In this document: positions 11,181 to 24,274 of the stretch, in pieces
Layout: each line of letters begins with the position of its first letter
How positions within the stretch are numbered: the stretch's first letter is position 1
Origin: Planctomycetaceae bacterium
GTDB taxonomy: Bacteria > Planctomycetota > Planctomycetia > Planctomycetales > Planctomycetaceae
Length of the DNA: 64,000 nt
Assembly (NCBI GenBank): GCA_002724315.1
Contig: PBOJ01000040.1
Span: forward strand, 45,010-109,009
Reading direction: 5' to 3'
The notes under the pieces: model-generated
Told to the model about the DNA's origin: nothing
The model's input: the letters and a program-made list of their open reading frames with translations, nothing else
Database searches by the model: none
Translations under genes and position numbers: made by a program

Positions 11181-15017
<3,837 letters not shown>

Positions 15018-15027
15018 GGCACTCGCG

Positions 15028-15534
15028 ATGACAGACAACCAACCGCAGCCAGAATCAGCCTCGGAACCGCAATCGTCCGGCATTTCCGGAGGCCGTGTCG
15101 TCACCTGGGTGCTGATCGCCGCACTGGCCGCGGTGACCGGTGTCGAGGCCCTGGCCAGGACCAGCTACAACGGGACGCTGCAGGCACTTGACGACCTCAA
15201 TATCGATTCCTCCGACAACGGGATCGAACTCTCCGAGATCGATCGACACGTCTCAGGGTGGACCAGCCGCGAGACGTCAAAGAACGGGCAGATCGTGATC
15301 CGCTGGATCAGCCTGCTGAAGGACTACAAGGTGACACTGCATCCGGAGTCGAACCAGGCCGGCCGAATCAGCGGATTCGAGACTTCGGAGGCAGGTGACT
15401 ACGAAATCGAAGCTCCCTCGCTGCCGGAGGGCATCCCCGCCGGGCTGCCTCCGGATCCCAGCGGCATGGGCACCTCCAGCGGCGGCGGACCTGCTGGCGG
15501 ACTGGCTCCCCCGCCACCTCCCTCCGGCAAGTAG
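15028..15534 (+). CDS. Membrane-anchored hypothetical protein
   Basis: Not recognised. The 168-residue product has a polar N-terminus, one membrane segment at about residues 25-45 (VVTWVLIAALAAVTGVEALA), a short soluble domain of about 80 residues with alternating polar strands (IVIRWISLLKDYKVTLHPE) and a low-complexity Gly/Pro tail (DPSGMGTSSGGGPAGG then PPPPPPSGK-like). It starts 10 bp after the ThuA-dehydrogenase fusion on the same strand, so it is likely in the same transcript and could sit in the same envelope complex. That partnership is inferred from spacing only. Confidence 0.72.
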   Translation: MTDNQPQPESASEPQSSGISGGRVVTWVLIAALAAVTGVEALARTSYNGTLQALDDLNIDSSDNGIELSEIDRHVSGWTSRETSKNGQIVIRWISLLKDYKVTLHPESNQAGRISGFETSEAGDYEIEAPSLPEGIPAGLPPDPSGMGTSSGGGPAGGLAPPPPPSGK

Positions 15535-15607
15535 CTGCCGGGATCACCGGAAACTCGAGTGGCGATTCCGTCTAGGACGAGACAACTGCCACGCCTAGAA
15601 TGCGGCC

Positions 15608-17185
15608 ATGCCCACTGTTTGGACAGCCTGCAGATCTGGCCGTGTCACCGGTGGCGTCGTGTACTGCTGGATGCTGGCGGTCGTTCTCAACCTGGTCACC
15701 GCAATTCCGGCTGTCGCTCAAGCCAACAATCGGCTCGAGCTCTTGCGCCGCCAGCACGCCAAGCTGCGGAATGACCACCTGGTCGTGTTGAACCGGATCA
15801 AGTCGTTCTGTGTCGAACGCAGGCTGGCCGACGGCATCCGGGCAGTCGACGCTGCGATCCAATCCACCTCCGGCACGGTGTCCACAACAGCCACGCTGCC
15901 GGAAACTGTCACCCCGGAACTCTCGCCCGACCTTCCTGCGGCCGAGCGGCAATGGCAAAGCCAACTGAGAACCCAGCGCCGCCGTCACGCTCAGGACCTG
16001 TTTCTTCTCAGCCGCCGTGTGCTCAAGGCAGGCCACACCAGCTACGCCTACAACCTGGTCCGTCAAACCGCTGCCTGTGATCCCGATTCGCGGACCGCTC
16101 GTCGACTGCTCGGATTCGTTCGCCACGGCAACCGCTGGGTCACTCCCTTCGCGTCGCGACAACTGAGACGACGGTTCGTCTGGCACGAGACGTTTGGATG
16201 GTTGCCGGCCGCACACGTCGAGCGTTACGAGATGGGACAGCGGTACTTCAAGCGACGCTGGGTCTCGGCCGACCGCGAATCCGAACTCCGCCGTGATTTC
16301 CGCAACGCCTGGGAAGTCCGCACCGACCACTACCTGGTCAAGACCAACCACAGTCTTGAGGAGGGCGTCGCCCTGGCCCGGAATCTCGAAACCTTCTACG
16401 GCTTTCTCCACTCGAGCTTCGCCGGTTTCTTCAGCACGCCGGACCAGATCGAGAAGCTGTTCGCCGGGACCAGCGGCGTGACCGGTGGCCGTTCACAGAA
16501 ACCGGCCCGTCCGCATGTCGTTCACTTCTATCGCGATCGGGACGAATACCGACGCACGCTCAGACCACGCATTTCCCAGATCGACATCACCAACGGGCTG
16601 TACATGCAGGACGACCGCATTGTCTATTTCTTCCACGACAAGCCCCCCGACCGTGACTTCCCCCGGGCCACGCTGTTCCACGAGGCCACTCACCAGTTGC
16701 TCTACGAGAGCCAGTCAAAATCGCGGCCGATCGCACGCGACGCAAATTTCTGGATTGTCGAGGGGATCGCGTGCTACATGGAATCGTTCCTGCCGGGCGA
16801 GACGGGATTCCGGATCGGCGAGCCCCGTTACGTCCGGTTCCACTGGGCCCGCCACCGTGTGCTGGAAGAAAAGTACTACATCCCGCTGAAAACATTCGCG
16901 TCGATGGGATTACGGAAATTTCAGACCGACCCCAATATCGCTCGCAACTATTCCCAGGCCTCGGGATTGTGTCACTTCCTGCTGCACCACGACGGCGGCC
17001 GTTACCGCGATGCGGTGATCCAGCACCTCTTGCAGATCTACACTCCCAACCGGCGAATCTCGATTGCCTCGCTCGAGACGCTCACCGGTGTCACCACGAC
17101 CGAGCTCGACCGGCAGTACCAGCGGTACCTTGCCGATCAGCAGGCCGGGCTCTCGCCACCTCGCGCCCGCACGCCACGCCAGTAA
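15608..17185 (+). CDS. Exported DUF1570 protein with HExxH metallopeptidase-like motif
   Basis: A 525-residue exported protein with a hydrophobic N-terminal segment ending near AVAQA. Its C-terminal half resembles DUF1570 (PF07607), common in planctomycetes. The motif TLFHEATHQLLYE places H358-E359-x-x-H362 in a zincin-type arrangement, followed by FWIVEGIACYMES, whose glutamate is a plausible third ligand. This suggests a zinc peptidase of the gluzincin-like kind, though no substrate is known. The middle part has FGWLPAAHVERYEMGQRYF, often seen in this planctomycete family. The last 49 bases overlap the end of the convergent ribD gene. Confidence 0.82.
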   Translation: MPTVWTACRSGRVTGGVVYCWMLAVVLNLVTAIPAVAQANNRLELLRRQHAKLRNDHLVVLNRIKSFCVERRLADGIRAVDAAIQSTSGTVSTTATLPETVTPELSPDLPAAERQWQSQLRTQRRRHAQDLFLLSRRVLKAGHTSYAYNLVRQTAACDPDSRTARRLLGFVRHGNRWVTPFASRQLRRRFVWHETFGWLPAAHVERYEMGQRYFKRRWVSADRESELRRDFRNAWEVRTDHYLVKTNHSLEEGVALARNLETFYGFLHSSFAGFFSTPDQIEKLFAGTSGVTGGRSQKPARPHVVHFYRDRDEYRRTLRPRISQIDITNGLYMQDDRIVYFFHDKPPDRDFPRATLFHEATHQLLYESQSKSRPIARDANFWIVEGIACYMESFLPGETGFRIGEPRYVRFHWARHRVLEEKYYIPLKTFASMGLRKFQTDPNIARNYSQASGLCHFLLHHDGGRYRDAVIQHLLQIYTPNRRISIASLETLTGVTTTELDRQYQRYLADQQAGLSPPRARTPRQ

Positions 17186-18270
17186 ACGTCTTCGCCGACC
17201 GTACGGGTTTCGACGCACACAAGGCTGGCCGCCTCGGGAATCCGCGTCAGCCCGTCTCCGCCAACCGCGCCCAGCGCCTCGCGACCACCGACCAGCTTGG
17301 GGGCCAGGAAGACGTGCGCTTCGTCAATCCATCCTCCATCGGCCAGTGCCCCGAGCACCTCACTGCCGCCCTCGACCAGCACGTTGGTCCACCGCCTGGA
17401 GCCGAATTCTCCAAGCAGGTTCTCGATCTCCAGTCGCCCACGATCATCGACCGGACCGGCAATCACCTCGACTCCCGCCTCCACCAGCGCAGCGACTCGC
17501 GAGGAATCAGCCGTCTCGGCACAGGCCAACAGCAGTGGCACATCGGGCGAGGTGCGGACCAGTTGCGAGTCCAACGGCAGTCGGGCCGTCGAATCGAGTA
17601 CCACTCGAGTGGCCGTACGTGGCCCGGGTGGCCGAGCCGTCAACAGGGGATCATCTGCCACAGCCGTCCCGATGCCGACCAACACGGCATCAACACGCCC
17701 CCTCAATTGGTGGACCAGGAGTCGCGAGTCCTCACCTGAAATCCACTGCGAATGGCCCCCGGTGGCGGCGATCCGCCCGTCAAGCGTCATGGCCCACTTA
17801 GCGTGGATCCACGGATGACCGGTCTCGAGCAGTTTCAGGAAAGGAGCATTCAGTCGCCTGACCGATTCGACCGCCACGCCGACCTCGACCTCCAACCCCG
17901 CATCACGAAGGCGTGACAACCCGCTCCCGTCCGCGTGGGGAGAGGGATCGGCAATTCCCACCACCACCCGGCGAATGCCGGCGGCCAACACGGCATCCGT
18001 GCACGGCGGTGTCTGGCCATGGTGGCAACACGGTTCGAGTGTGACGACCAGCGTCGCTCCTCGCGCCGACTCGCCAGCCGACTCAAGAGCGACGACCTCG
18101 GCGTGGGCTTCGCCAAAAGCGGTATGCCATCCCTCGCCGAGGACACGCAAGTCCTCGTCGACCACAACCGCCCCCACCGCCGGGTTCGGCTCAACACGTC
18201 CCTCACCCCGTACCGCCAGGGCCGCGGCGCGGTGCATCACCTGCTCGAAAGTTTCGAACGACTCGGTCAT
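17137..18270 (-). CDS. ribD: Bifunctional riboflavin biosynthesis protein RibD (deaminase/reductase)
   Basis: Carries out the second and third steps of riboflavin synthesis: deamination of the pyrimidine product of GTP cyclohydrolase II, then NADPH reduction of the ribosyl chain. The 377 residues contain both domains. The N-terminal zinc deaminase has HAE (H56, E58) and PCCHHGQTPPC (C81 and C90 as zinc ligands). The C-terminal reductase has WIHAKWAMTLDGRIA, VDAVLVGIGTAVADDP and LVEGGSEVLGAL. It follows the SEC-C/TPR gene by 39 bp on the same strand. Other riboflavin genes are not in the window. Its 3' end overlaps the convergent DUF1570 gene by 49 bp. Confidence 0.95.
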   Translation of the reverse strand: MTESFETFEQVMHRAAALAVRGEGRVEPNPAVGAVVVDEDLRVLGEGWHTAFGEAHAEVVALESAGESARGATLVVTLEPCCHHGQTPPCTDAVLAAGIRRVVVGIADPSPHADGSGLSRLRDAGLEVEVGVAVESVRRLNAPFLKLLETGHPWIHAKWAMTLDGRIAATGGHSQWISGEDSRLLVHQLRGRVDAVLVGIGTAVADDPLLTARPPGPRTATRVVLDSTARLPLDSQLVRTSPDVPLLLACAETADSSRVAALVEAGVEVIAGPVDDRGRLEIENLLGEFGSRRWTNVLVEGGSEVLGALADGGWIDEAHVFLAPKLVGGREALGAVGGDGLTRIPEAASLVCVETRTVGEDVYWRGVRARGGESPAC

Positions 18271-18309
18271 GCCGTTGCGTCCGCGTCGAGATGGAAGTTA
18301 TCCCGGCGA

Positions 18310-20421
18310 TCAGTCCTGGCCAGGCAGCCAGAGCGACTTCTCACCGCCGGCCCCCTCGCCTTCGCCTCCATCCGCGGCAGGGTCACCAGGAGTCCACAAC
18401 CCCGAAGCGGTGACATTGCCACCATCGGCATCCCACGGTGGCACGATGTCCACCGCCTCGACCACGGCCTGCAATTCCTCGCGGAGCTGTGGCACCTTGC
18501 TCCCGTAAACCGTCCACAACCGGCTCAGCAATTCTCGCAAACCCGGATCCTCGAGGTCCTGCAACCGAAGCGAGAGTTCTCGCATTTCCAGTTGCAGCGT
18601 CCGTTCGAACTCGCCCTCCAGCCCCGACGCGGCCTCCCGGGCTCGGGCCAACCATTCGAAAGCCGCCGGGCGGTCGTGTCGGACTTCGCAGAGATCCGCC
18701 AGCGTGACAACCGACCTCAGGTAGTCCTCTCCCTGCTGCAGGTCTTCGCGGCCGGTGTACTCGGTCAAGACATCAAACAGCAGGCCGTTGTGGCGGACCA
18801 GCAAAGCCCGATTGAGCAACATCACCAGGTGCTCGTTGTCCAGTTCGGACGGGTTGATCCGTATCAGCCCGAACGTCGAAAGCATCGCCAGGTCGTCTTC
18901 CGACTCGACAACCAGCGGCACCGGTTCGGGCAACCCCATCGCCTGGCGGATCGCCGACACATCGACGACCAGCATGTTCTGTTCACAGCGAGACTCGAGC
19001 ACCGTCACCGCTCCGGCCAGTGCCGGCAACTTCTCGGGCTGTGCGGCGGCCGCAGCGGGGGTCGCTCCGTCGAGGGCAGCCAGTGGAATCTGTGGCCAGA
19101 TCTCCTCAACAAACCGCTGGACGAATTCGCGGTGGAGTCGCCGCTTGACCCCTTCGGCCGTCTTTGGCGCGAAGTGCCAGGTGGTGTAGAGAGCCTCGAA
19201 CTGCTTCGGCACCAGGTCGACGGTGTCCTCGGCGTCCTCTTCGGGAACAGCCAGCTCGTCACCGACCTCCCGCAACGCGGCCTCGGCCGCATCAATCTCC
19301 TCGCCCTCGCGGGCAACCAGGTCGATCGCTGCCGACTGATCGTCGGAAGCCGCCTGCACCAACAACCTCGCCACCACGCGTGGAACGGTCTCGAGCGTTA
19401 GCGATTCGGCATCCTCGGCCGAGACGACATCGCCGTCGACCAGATGATACATCCCCGCCGGGCCGCCCTCCTCCGGTTCTCCCTCGTCCACGCGAACAAA
19501 ACGTTCGGAGGAGTCCAGATCCGTGAGCCATTTCGAGACGTTCTCGATTTCGAAACGGCGATCGATCATCTTCACCGCATCGTCACGCTCTCCCATCTCC
19601 AGCAACTGCGCCAGGGTGTGACACTCTTCGGCCAGTCCGATGTCTTCGGTCAACCCGGCCGCCTGCACCAGCACCTCCGCAGCAGACAGAGACTGCCCCG
19701 ACCACGCCAGACACAGTCCCTGGTTGAACCTGAGACCGAAGTTCTCTGCGTCCTCCTCGGCCAAACGCTCATACCGCTGGGCCGCCTCGCCCCAACAACC
19801 GCATCCGGCCACAGCCTGGGGATCCTCACCTCCGGCCTCGTCCAGCGCATAAACGCTGCGAAACGGGTAAGGAATCTCGCGGCCACCGTCGAATTCGGCC
19901 AGCCGCATGAAAATCGCCTCCTGTTGGTCGGGCAACGTAGCCGACTGCAGCGCCAACACCAGGTGCTGCCGCGAGGCCATCAGTTCCCCCTCCATCCGCA
20001 TCCAGGCCGCAATGCCCAGGGCCAGGTTGCCGGCCATGTCCGGCCGAACCAACACGCACCGTCGCAGCGCCCGCTCGATGTCCTCACGGGCCTCCCCGTA
20101 ACCGACCTCCGAGAGCCGGATCATCGCCACCAGGGCCAGGGCAAAACCGTGTTCCGGATCCTCGGCCACCACTGCCGCCAGTTCGCGATGGGCGCCTTCG
20201 AGATCCCCACCGTCAAACAGCAATCCACCGCGAGTGGTCCTCACCCACGTATTCTCGGGATGCTTGCGGCCGAGCTCGTCAAGGGCGTTGAGCGCCATCC
20301 GCGGCTGGTTGTTCTCCTGGAACTTCAGCACCCGCTCCATGCCGTCGGAGAGTTCACGACAACAGAACTTCAGTTTGCGGCCACTGCCGCAGGGACACGG
20401 GTCGTAGAGATCCAGGGGCAT
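18310..20421 (-). CDS. SEC-C zinc-motif protein with TPR-like repeats
   Basis: A 703-residue cytosolic protein. Residues 7-21 are a SEC-C metal-binding motif (DPCPCGSGRKLKFCC), the same zinc knuckle as at the end of SecA and in many proteins thought to bind the ribosome or nucleic acid. Residues from about 30 to 290 form TPR-like helical pairs (QPRMALNALDELGRKHPENTW, GDLEGAHRELAAVVAEDPEHGFA). The C-terminal half is acidic and has no recognised domain, with an AVVARLLVQAASDDQS region and a final low-complexity Gly/Glu-rich tail. Function is unknown; an adaptor role is inferred. It lies between the GH10-like gene and ribD, all on the minus strand with short gaps. Confidence 0.8.
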   Translation of the reverse strand: MPLDLYDPCPCGSGRKLKFCCRELSDGMERVLKFQENNQPRMALNALDELGRKHPENTWVRTTRGGLLFDGGDLEGAHRELAAVVAEDPEHGFALALVAMIRLSEVGYGEAREDIERALRRCVLVRPDMAGNLALGIAAWMRMEGELMASRQHLVLALQSATLPDQQEAIFMRLAEFDGGREIPYPFRSVYALDEAGGEDPQAVAGCGCWGEAAQRYERLAEEDAENFGLRFNQGLCLAWSGQSLSAAEVLVQAAGLTEDIGLAEECHTLAQLLEMGERDDAVKMIDRRFEIENVSKWLTDLDSSERFVRVDEGEPEEGGPAGMYHLVDGDVVSAEDAESLTLETVPRVVARLLVQAASDDQSAAIDLVAREGEEIDAAEAALREVGDELAVPEEDAEDTVDLVPKQFEALYTTWHFAPKTAEGVKRRLHREFVQRFVEEIWPQIPLAALDGATPAAAAAQPEKLPALAGAVTVLESRCEQNMLVVDVSAIRQAMGLPEPVPLVVESEDDLAMLSTFGLIRINPSELDNEHLVMLLNRALLVRHNGLLFDVLTEYTGREDLQQGEDYLRSVVTLADLCEVRHDRPAAFEWLARAREAASGLEGEFERTLQLEMRELSLRLQDLEDPGLRELLSRLWTVYGSKVPQLREELQAVVEAVDIVPPWDADGGNVTASGLWTPGDPAADGGEGEGAGGEKSLWLPGQD

Positions 20422-20507
20422 ACCGGTGAGAGAATTGCGCCGAGAGGCTGGGTAGCGAAGAATCGGCCATCGAGTAAGTAGATGGTAGCAGACCGGATGG
20501 GGTTTGT

Positions 20508-22013
20508 TCAGTTGGCCGGCCAGTGTCCGAATCGGTGAGCGTGAATCGTCTGAACAACCGGGCGGGGTGATCCGGTCTCGTCGAGCAGGCCGGAGGTCGG
20601 AAATCCGGAGGGATCCCGGTCATCGAGGTGCGCCCAGGTGATGCCGGCCACACTCTGCTTGGCCAGCAACAACGGCAACACCGCGTCGACCCAGTCGGCT
20701 TGAAGTGATTCGGTCCACTCCCCGCTCCCGGGACTTTCCGAATCGCCAACTTCGGCTGATCGCACAAAACGCCCCCCCGCGTCCTGGCCACCTTTGGAGG
20801 GTGCGGCGATCGTCACATACAGCGGCAGACCAAGAGTGCTCCAGATGTCGAGCAGCCGAGACAGATCGAGCAGGTCGCGGCGACCGGGATCGGCCGGAAC
20901 GAATCCCGACGTGATTTCGAGAGCAATCCCCGAGAGTCCCGGGGCACAACGGACCAGTGCGTCGACGAACTGCAACGGGCTGAGCAGGTGGTCACCGGCC
21001 GACTGGTAGCCGCCCCACGGCTGCTCAATCCGTACCAGCAACTGTTCGACATCGTCGACCCCACGAGCCACCTCCACGGCCCGCGCCAACAGCGCCAACC
21101 GCCCCTCTTCGTTGAGATCCAGTGCCCCACCGGTGTTGACCCTCGAGGCCAACTCCCAGACCCGGATCCGGCCAACAAACCGTGACACGGCCGTCTCCAC
21201 GAAGTCACACACGAAACTCTGAAGGTTTTCGATGTCCCCCGACCACGCCGTCAGCCATTCGGGCAACCCACCAACGCCGAAATCCAGCAGCGGGCCACCG
21301 TGGGGCAGGAGTTTCTGCTCGACAGCCCAATCGACCAGACCGTCCGACTCGTCCCACTCGTACTCTCCCTCGATCGCTTCGATCCGGTTCCAGCAGATCG
21401 GCAGCGTGGCCGAATTGAACACGCCTCCGGGAAGACTCTCCCACTGGGGCGGACTCTCACCAGCCAGGCCACAGCCCAGCAGGGCTGGAAACCGTTTCGA
21501 ACGCTGGCACCGAACGGCCAATCGCTGATTGATGTAGGCACCGGTCAGCATCTGGGCGGCATTGTGAGCATGAACCAGCGCGGCTTCGGAGAAGCGACAG
21601 GCCTCGTCGGGGTCGTCCTGGGCCGAGGTGGCGCGGGCGAAGATCTGGTGCGCCTGCCGGCTGGCTTCGTCGAATCCCTCCGGTACCGACATGCCCGAGA
21701 TTTCCCAGGCGGCCAACTGGTTCCTGAGCTGACCGATCTTTCCTCGAGCCAGTTCCAGGGCCAGCAAATAAACCGTGTCCTGCTCGCGAAGACTCGAGGT
21801 GCTGACCAGGGTGCGACCAAAACCGGCAACCGGCCAGGCCACGTGCAGACGGCCGCTGTCGGAACTCGGGCGGCGACAGACCAACTCGTCACCTTCGCGT
21901 TCAACACGCGTCGGAAAGACACGACCGTCGAACCCGCTGATATAAGCCTGTTCGGCCTCGGGCCAGCCATCGAGGAAACCGGGCGGAGACACCCGAAACC
22001 GCATCACGCCCAT
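20508..22013 (-). CDS. GH10-like TIM-barrel protein lacking the catalytic glutamates
   Basis: A 501-residue protein with no signal peptide, beginning MGVMRFRVSPPGFLDGW. Residues from about 196 to 440 resemble glycoside hydrolase family 10: FNSATLPICWNRIEAIEGEY matches the family's N-terminal strand (NxVTPENxMKW, EPxxGxY), and DGLVDWAVEQKLLPHGGPLL matches the segment before the GHxLxWH strand. The acid/base motif expected as W-D-V-V-N-E reads W-E-L-A-S-R at 286-291, and the nucleophile strand expected as TELD reads LYVTIAAPS at 398-406. Loss of both glutamates argues for a non-hydrolytic role. The open frame begins at a GTG at 22025; the ATG at 22013 is chosen because GGGGGTGAG lies at suitable distance. 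Confidence 0.65.
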   Translation of the reverse strand: MGVMRFRVSPPGFLDGWPEAEQAYISGFDGRVFPTRVEREGDELVCRRPSSDSGRLHVAWPVAGFGRTLVSTSSLREQDTVYLLALELARGKIGQLRNQLAAWEISGMSVPEGFDEASRQAHQIFARATSAQDDPDEACRFSEAALVHAHNAAQMLTGAYINQRLAVRCQRSKRFPALLGCGLAGESPPQWESLPGGVFNSATLPICWNRIEAIEGEYEWDESDGLVDWAVEQKLLPHGGPLLDFGVGGLPEWLTAWSGDIENLQSFVCDFVETAVSRFVGRIRVWELASRVNTGGALDLNEEGRLALLARAVEVARGVDDVEQLLVRIEQPWGGYQSAGDHLLSPLQFVDALVRCAPGLSGIALEITSGFVPADPGRRDLLDLSRLLDIWSTLGLPLYVTIAAPSKGGQDAGGRFVRSAEVGDSESPGSGEWTESLQADWVDAVLPLLLAKQSVAGITWAHLDDRDPSGFPTSGLLDETGSPRPVVQTIHAHRFGHWPAN

Positions 22014-22346
22014 GAACGTTCTCACCCCCGGTCAAGTGGATACCGCCGGCTCGAGTGGCCGGGCCCGGTACCGCAACCCCAGTCTATACCTCTGCCCGGT
22101 GCGTTGTCCAAGTGAGCCTTGGGTGGTAAATTCTCGGCCGGGACAAAATTGAGATGGAGCCCGTTGAACGAGGACCAGCCATGGATGCCGCTGCAGTGCC
22201 TGGAAGTTCTGTCGAGAGAGTTCCGGTTCGCGGCTGCCTGGAAACCACTGACTGGGACAAGAACAGCGAGCCGTCGACATCGTCACACAGACCCGATCGA
22301 AATACATCAAGGCATTCGAACTGACTAGTCGTTGATACGTTTCCGT

Positions 22347-22379
22347 GAGCCTGAGCGGAGGTGAGCAACCGCTCGGCTC
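22347..22379. repeat. Imperfect inverted repeat (hairpin) before the kinase promoter
   Basis: GAGCC-T-GAGCGG (22347-22358) is complementary to CCGCTCGGCTC (22369-22379) with one bulged T, giving 11 pairs and a 10-base loop. It ends 16 bases before the -35 element of the kinase promoter. No T run follows, so it does not look like an intrinsic terminator. A protein-binding site or the end of an upstream transcript are both possible. Confidence 0.5.
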
Positions 22380-22395
22380 GGGACACAATTGCCAT

Positions 22396-22424
22396 TTGCA
22401 ACGCTCGTTGGCGTGCCGCATAAT
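22396..22424 (+). promoter_or_regulatory. Candidate sigma70-type promoter of the kinase gene
   Basis: TTGCAA (22396-22401, four of six to TTGACA), a 17-base spacer and CATAAT (22419-22424, five of six to TATAAT). Predicted transcription start near 22431 leaves a leader of about 50 bases before the ATG at 22481, with GAGGGG as ribosome-binding site. Confidence 0.6.
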
Positions 22425-22480
22425 GGCGGTGTCTTCGAACAAGTGGAAACACTTTTTGTAGCGATTTCTCGAGGGGAACC

Positions 22481-24121
22481 ATGAACACCCCCGTGCCAGA
22501 TCCACCCGCTGCGGATCCGTCACCTTCCCAGAGTGATGCAACAGGTGAACAGGGCCTCGAGGAAACCTACGTGCCCGGTGAAGCTGATACCGGTACGGAA
22601 GGCCTGGCCAGGATGGCCGACGCCGACCCCGAAAGCGAGTCCGGCCCGGCAGCCGCCTCGAGCAAAGCGAAGGCATCGGCACGCAAGAGCAAGGCATCAG
22701 AACTCGGCGACTTCAAACTGCTGAAGAAGCTCGGCGAGGGTGGGATGGGCGAGGTGTATCTGGCCCGTCAACAGGGACTCGATCGCAACGTCGCCCTCAA
22801 GGTCCTCTCCAAGCAGTTGGGAAAGAAGGAGGCGTTCGTCGAGAGGTTCTTTCGCGAAGCCCGCGCGATGGCCCGGCTTGACCACCCCAACGTGCTCAAG
22901 GTGTACGCCGTCGAAACCGACAAGGGACGTCACTACGTGGCGATCGAACTCGTCGACGGTCAAAGCATGCAGGACTGGATCGACCAGTTGGGACACCTGA
23001 GTGTCCCCGATTCGGTGCTGGTGACCATCCTCTGTGCCGAAGCCCTGCGGCACGCACATGAGGCCGAACTGGTCCACCGAGACATCAAGCCTGACAACGT
23101 GCTGGTGACCAAAAGCGGGCAAGTCAAGGTGGCCGACTTCGGGCTGGCCAAGGCGGCCGACGAGGACGTGTCGATGACACAGAGCGGCACCGGGATGGGC
23201 ACACCGCTGTACATGGCCCCCGAGCAGGCGCGCGACGCCAAGACGGTCGATCTTCGAGCCGACATCTACGCGCTGGGCTGCAGCCTCTATCACTTCCTGA
23301 CCGGAGAGCTCCCTTTCCAGGGCAACACGGCCCTGGAACTGGTGATGGCCAAGGAAAAAGGGATATTCACCTCCGCCCGCAAGCTCAACAACCAGATTCC
23401 CGATCGTCTCGATCTCCTGGTAGACCGGATGATCGCCAAGGACCCCAACCACCGTTACAGCGACTGCAGTGAACTGCTCAACGACCTGAATTCGCTGGGG
23501 CTGGCCGGAGAGACCCTGAGTTTCATCGAGGGTGCGGAACCGGCCGCCAGTGGAAGTGCCTCGTCGACGCGAGCGACTCCGGCCACATCACCGACCCGCA
23601 CCAACAAGCCGGCCTCGTCGCTTCCGGCCGTCTCGTTGCCACCTCCCAGTTCCGCCGAGGATGCGGCGTCGCAGCGAGCCACCGCGGCCGACGACGACAA
23701 GTGGTTCGTCCAGCACACCAACGCGAAGGGTCGCACCGCCGTCAGCCAGATGTCCACCAGCCGCGTACGGCAGGCGATTGAAGGCAAACTGCTGGATCTC
23801 AAGGCCCGCGCCAAGCAGAAACAGAGCGATTCGTTCATGCCGCTGGCGCAGTTCGCCGAGTTCGAACCGTTGATCAAGAAACGGATCGCCCAGTCACGGT
23901 CCGGAGGCAGCAGCGGCCTGAAGAACATCTACCAGAAACTCGACAAACAACACCAGCGGCAAAAGAAATGGCGGGCCCTGAACTTCCTGTTCCGCAGTGC
24001 CATGGGCTGGGTCTGGCTGACCGTATTCCTGGCCATCGTCGTCGCCGTGTCTCTGGGGGCATGGTCGGTCTGGGGCGACACACTCGGTCCGAAACTGCAG
24101 GAGTTGTTCAACTGGAAGTGA
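22481..24121 (+). CDS. Membrane-anchored Ser/Thr protein kinase (Pkn/Hanks type)
   Basis: A 546-residue eukaryotic-like kinase. After an acidic, Pro/Ala-rich N-terminal tail the kinase domain spans about residues 77-345: P-loop GEGGMGEVY (85-93), ATP-site lysine K107 in VALKVL, catalytic loop HRDIKPDN with D201, DFG at 219-221, and GTPLYMAPEQA in the activation segment. All catalytic residues are present. A Ser/Thr/Pro-rich linker follows. A domain at about 400-460 beginning KWFVQHTNAKGRTAVSQM may be related to the GYF_2 fold, a tentative reading. One membrane helix lies at about 508-530 with a short tail. This order puts the kinase in the cytosol and only about 16 residues outside, so it lacks a large sensor domain. 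Confidence 0.93.
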   Translation: MNTPVPDPPAADPSPSQSDATGEQGLEETYVPGEADTGTEGLARMADADPESESGPAAASSKAKASARKSKASELGDFKLLKKLGEGGMGEVYLARQQGLDRNVALKVLSKQLGKKEAFVERFFREARAMARLDHPNVLKVYAVETDKGRHYVAIELVDGQSMQDWIDQLGHLSVPDSVLVTILCAEALRHAHEAELVHRDIKPDNVLVTKSGQVKVADFGLAKAADEDVSMTQSGTGMGTPLYMAPEQARDAKTVDLRADIYALGCSLYHFLTGELPFQGNTALELVMAKEKGIFTSARKLNNQIPDRLDLLVDRMIAKDPNHRYSDCSELLNDLNSLGLAGETLSFIEGAEPAASGSASSTRATPATSPTRTNKPASSLPAVSLPPPSSAEDAASQRATAADDDKWFVQHTNAKGRTAVSQMSTSRVRQAIEGKLLDLKARAKQKQSDSFMPLAQFAEFEPLIKKRIAQSRSGGSSGLKNIYQKLDKQHQRQKKWRALNFLFRSAMGWVWLTVFLAIVVAVSLGAWSVWGDTLGPKLQELFNWK

Positions 24122-24274
24122 CAATCGGCACATTCGTTAGAATCGCCCCCCTGCGACCCGTCGATGGCGAATGGCTCACGGTGACACCCCCTCGGTGGTC
24201 GATAGGCATAAGGAAGTGACGGGCCGTTCTGCAGAACTCGGCCGCGCATTCGGGACCCTCTTCGAGTTCGACTC

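Larger units (their letters stand above)
22026..22480. other. Intergenic region upstream of the kinase gene
   Basis: About 450 bp between the divergent GH10-like and kinase genes. The right-hand 130 bp holds a hairpin and a promoter, listed separately. In 22026-22340 I see no supported gene. Short frames here are either shadows or lack a ribosome-binding site and family resemblance. Confidence 0.6.

Noticed and set aside
22032..22697. Minus-strand frame over the kinase 5' end and intergenic space
   Set aside because: It overlaps the kinase promoter and ribosome-binding site and shows no family resemblance.
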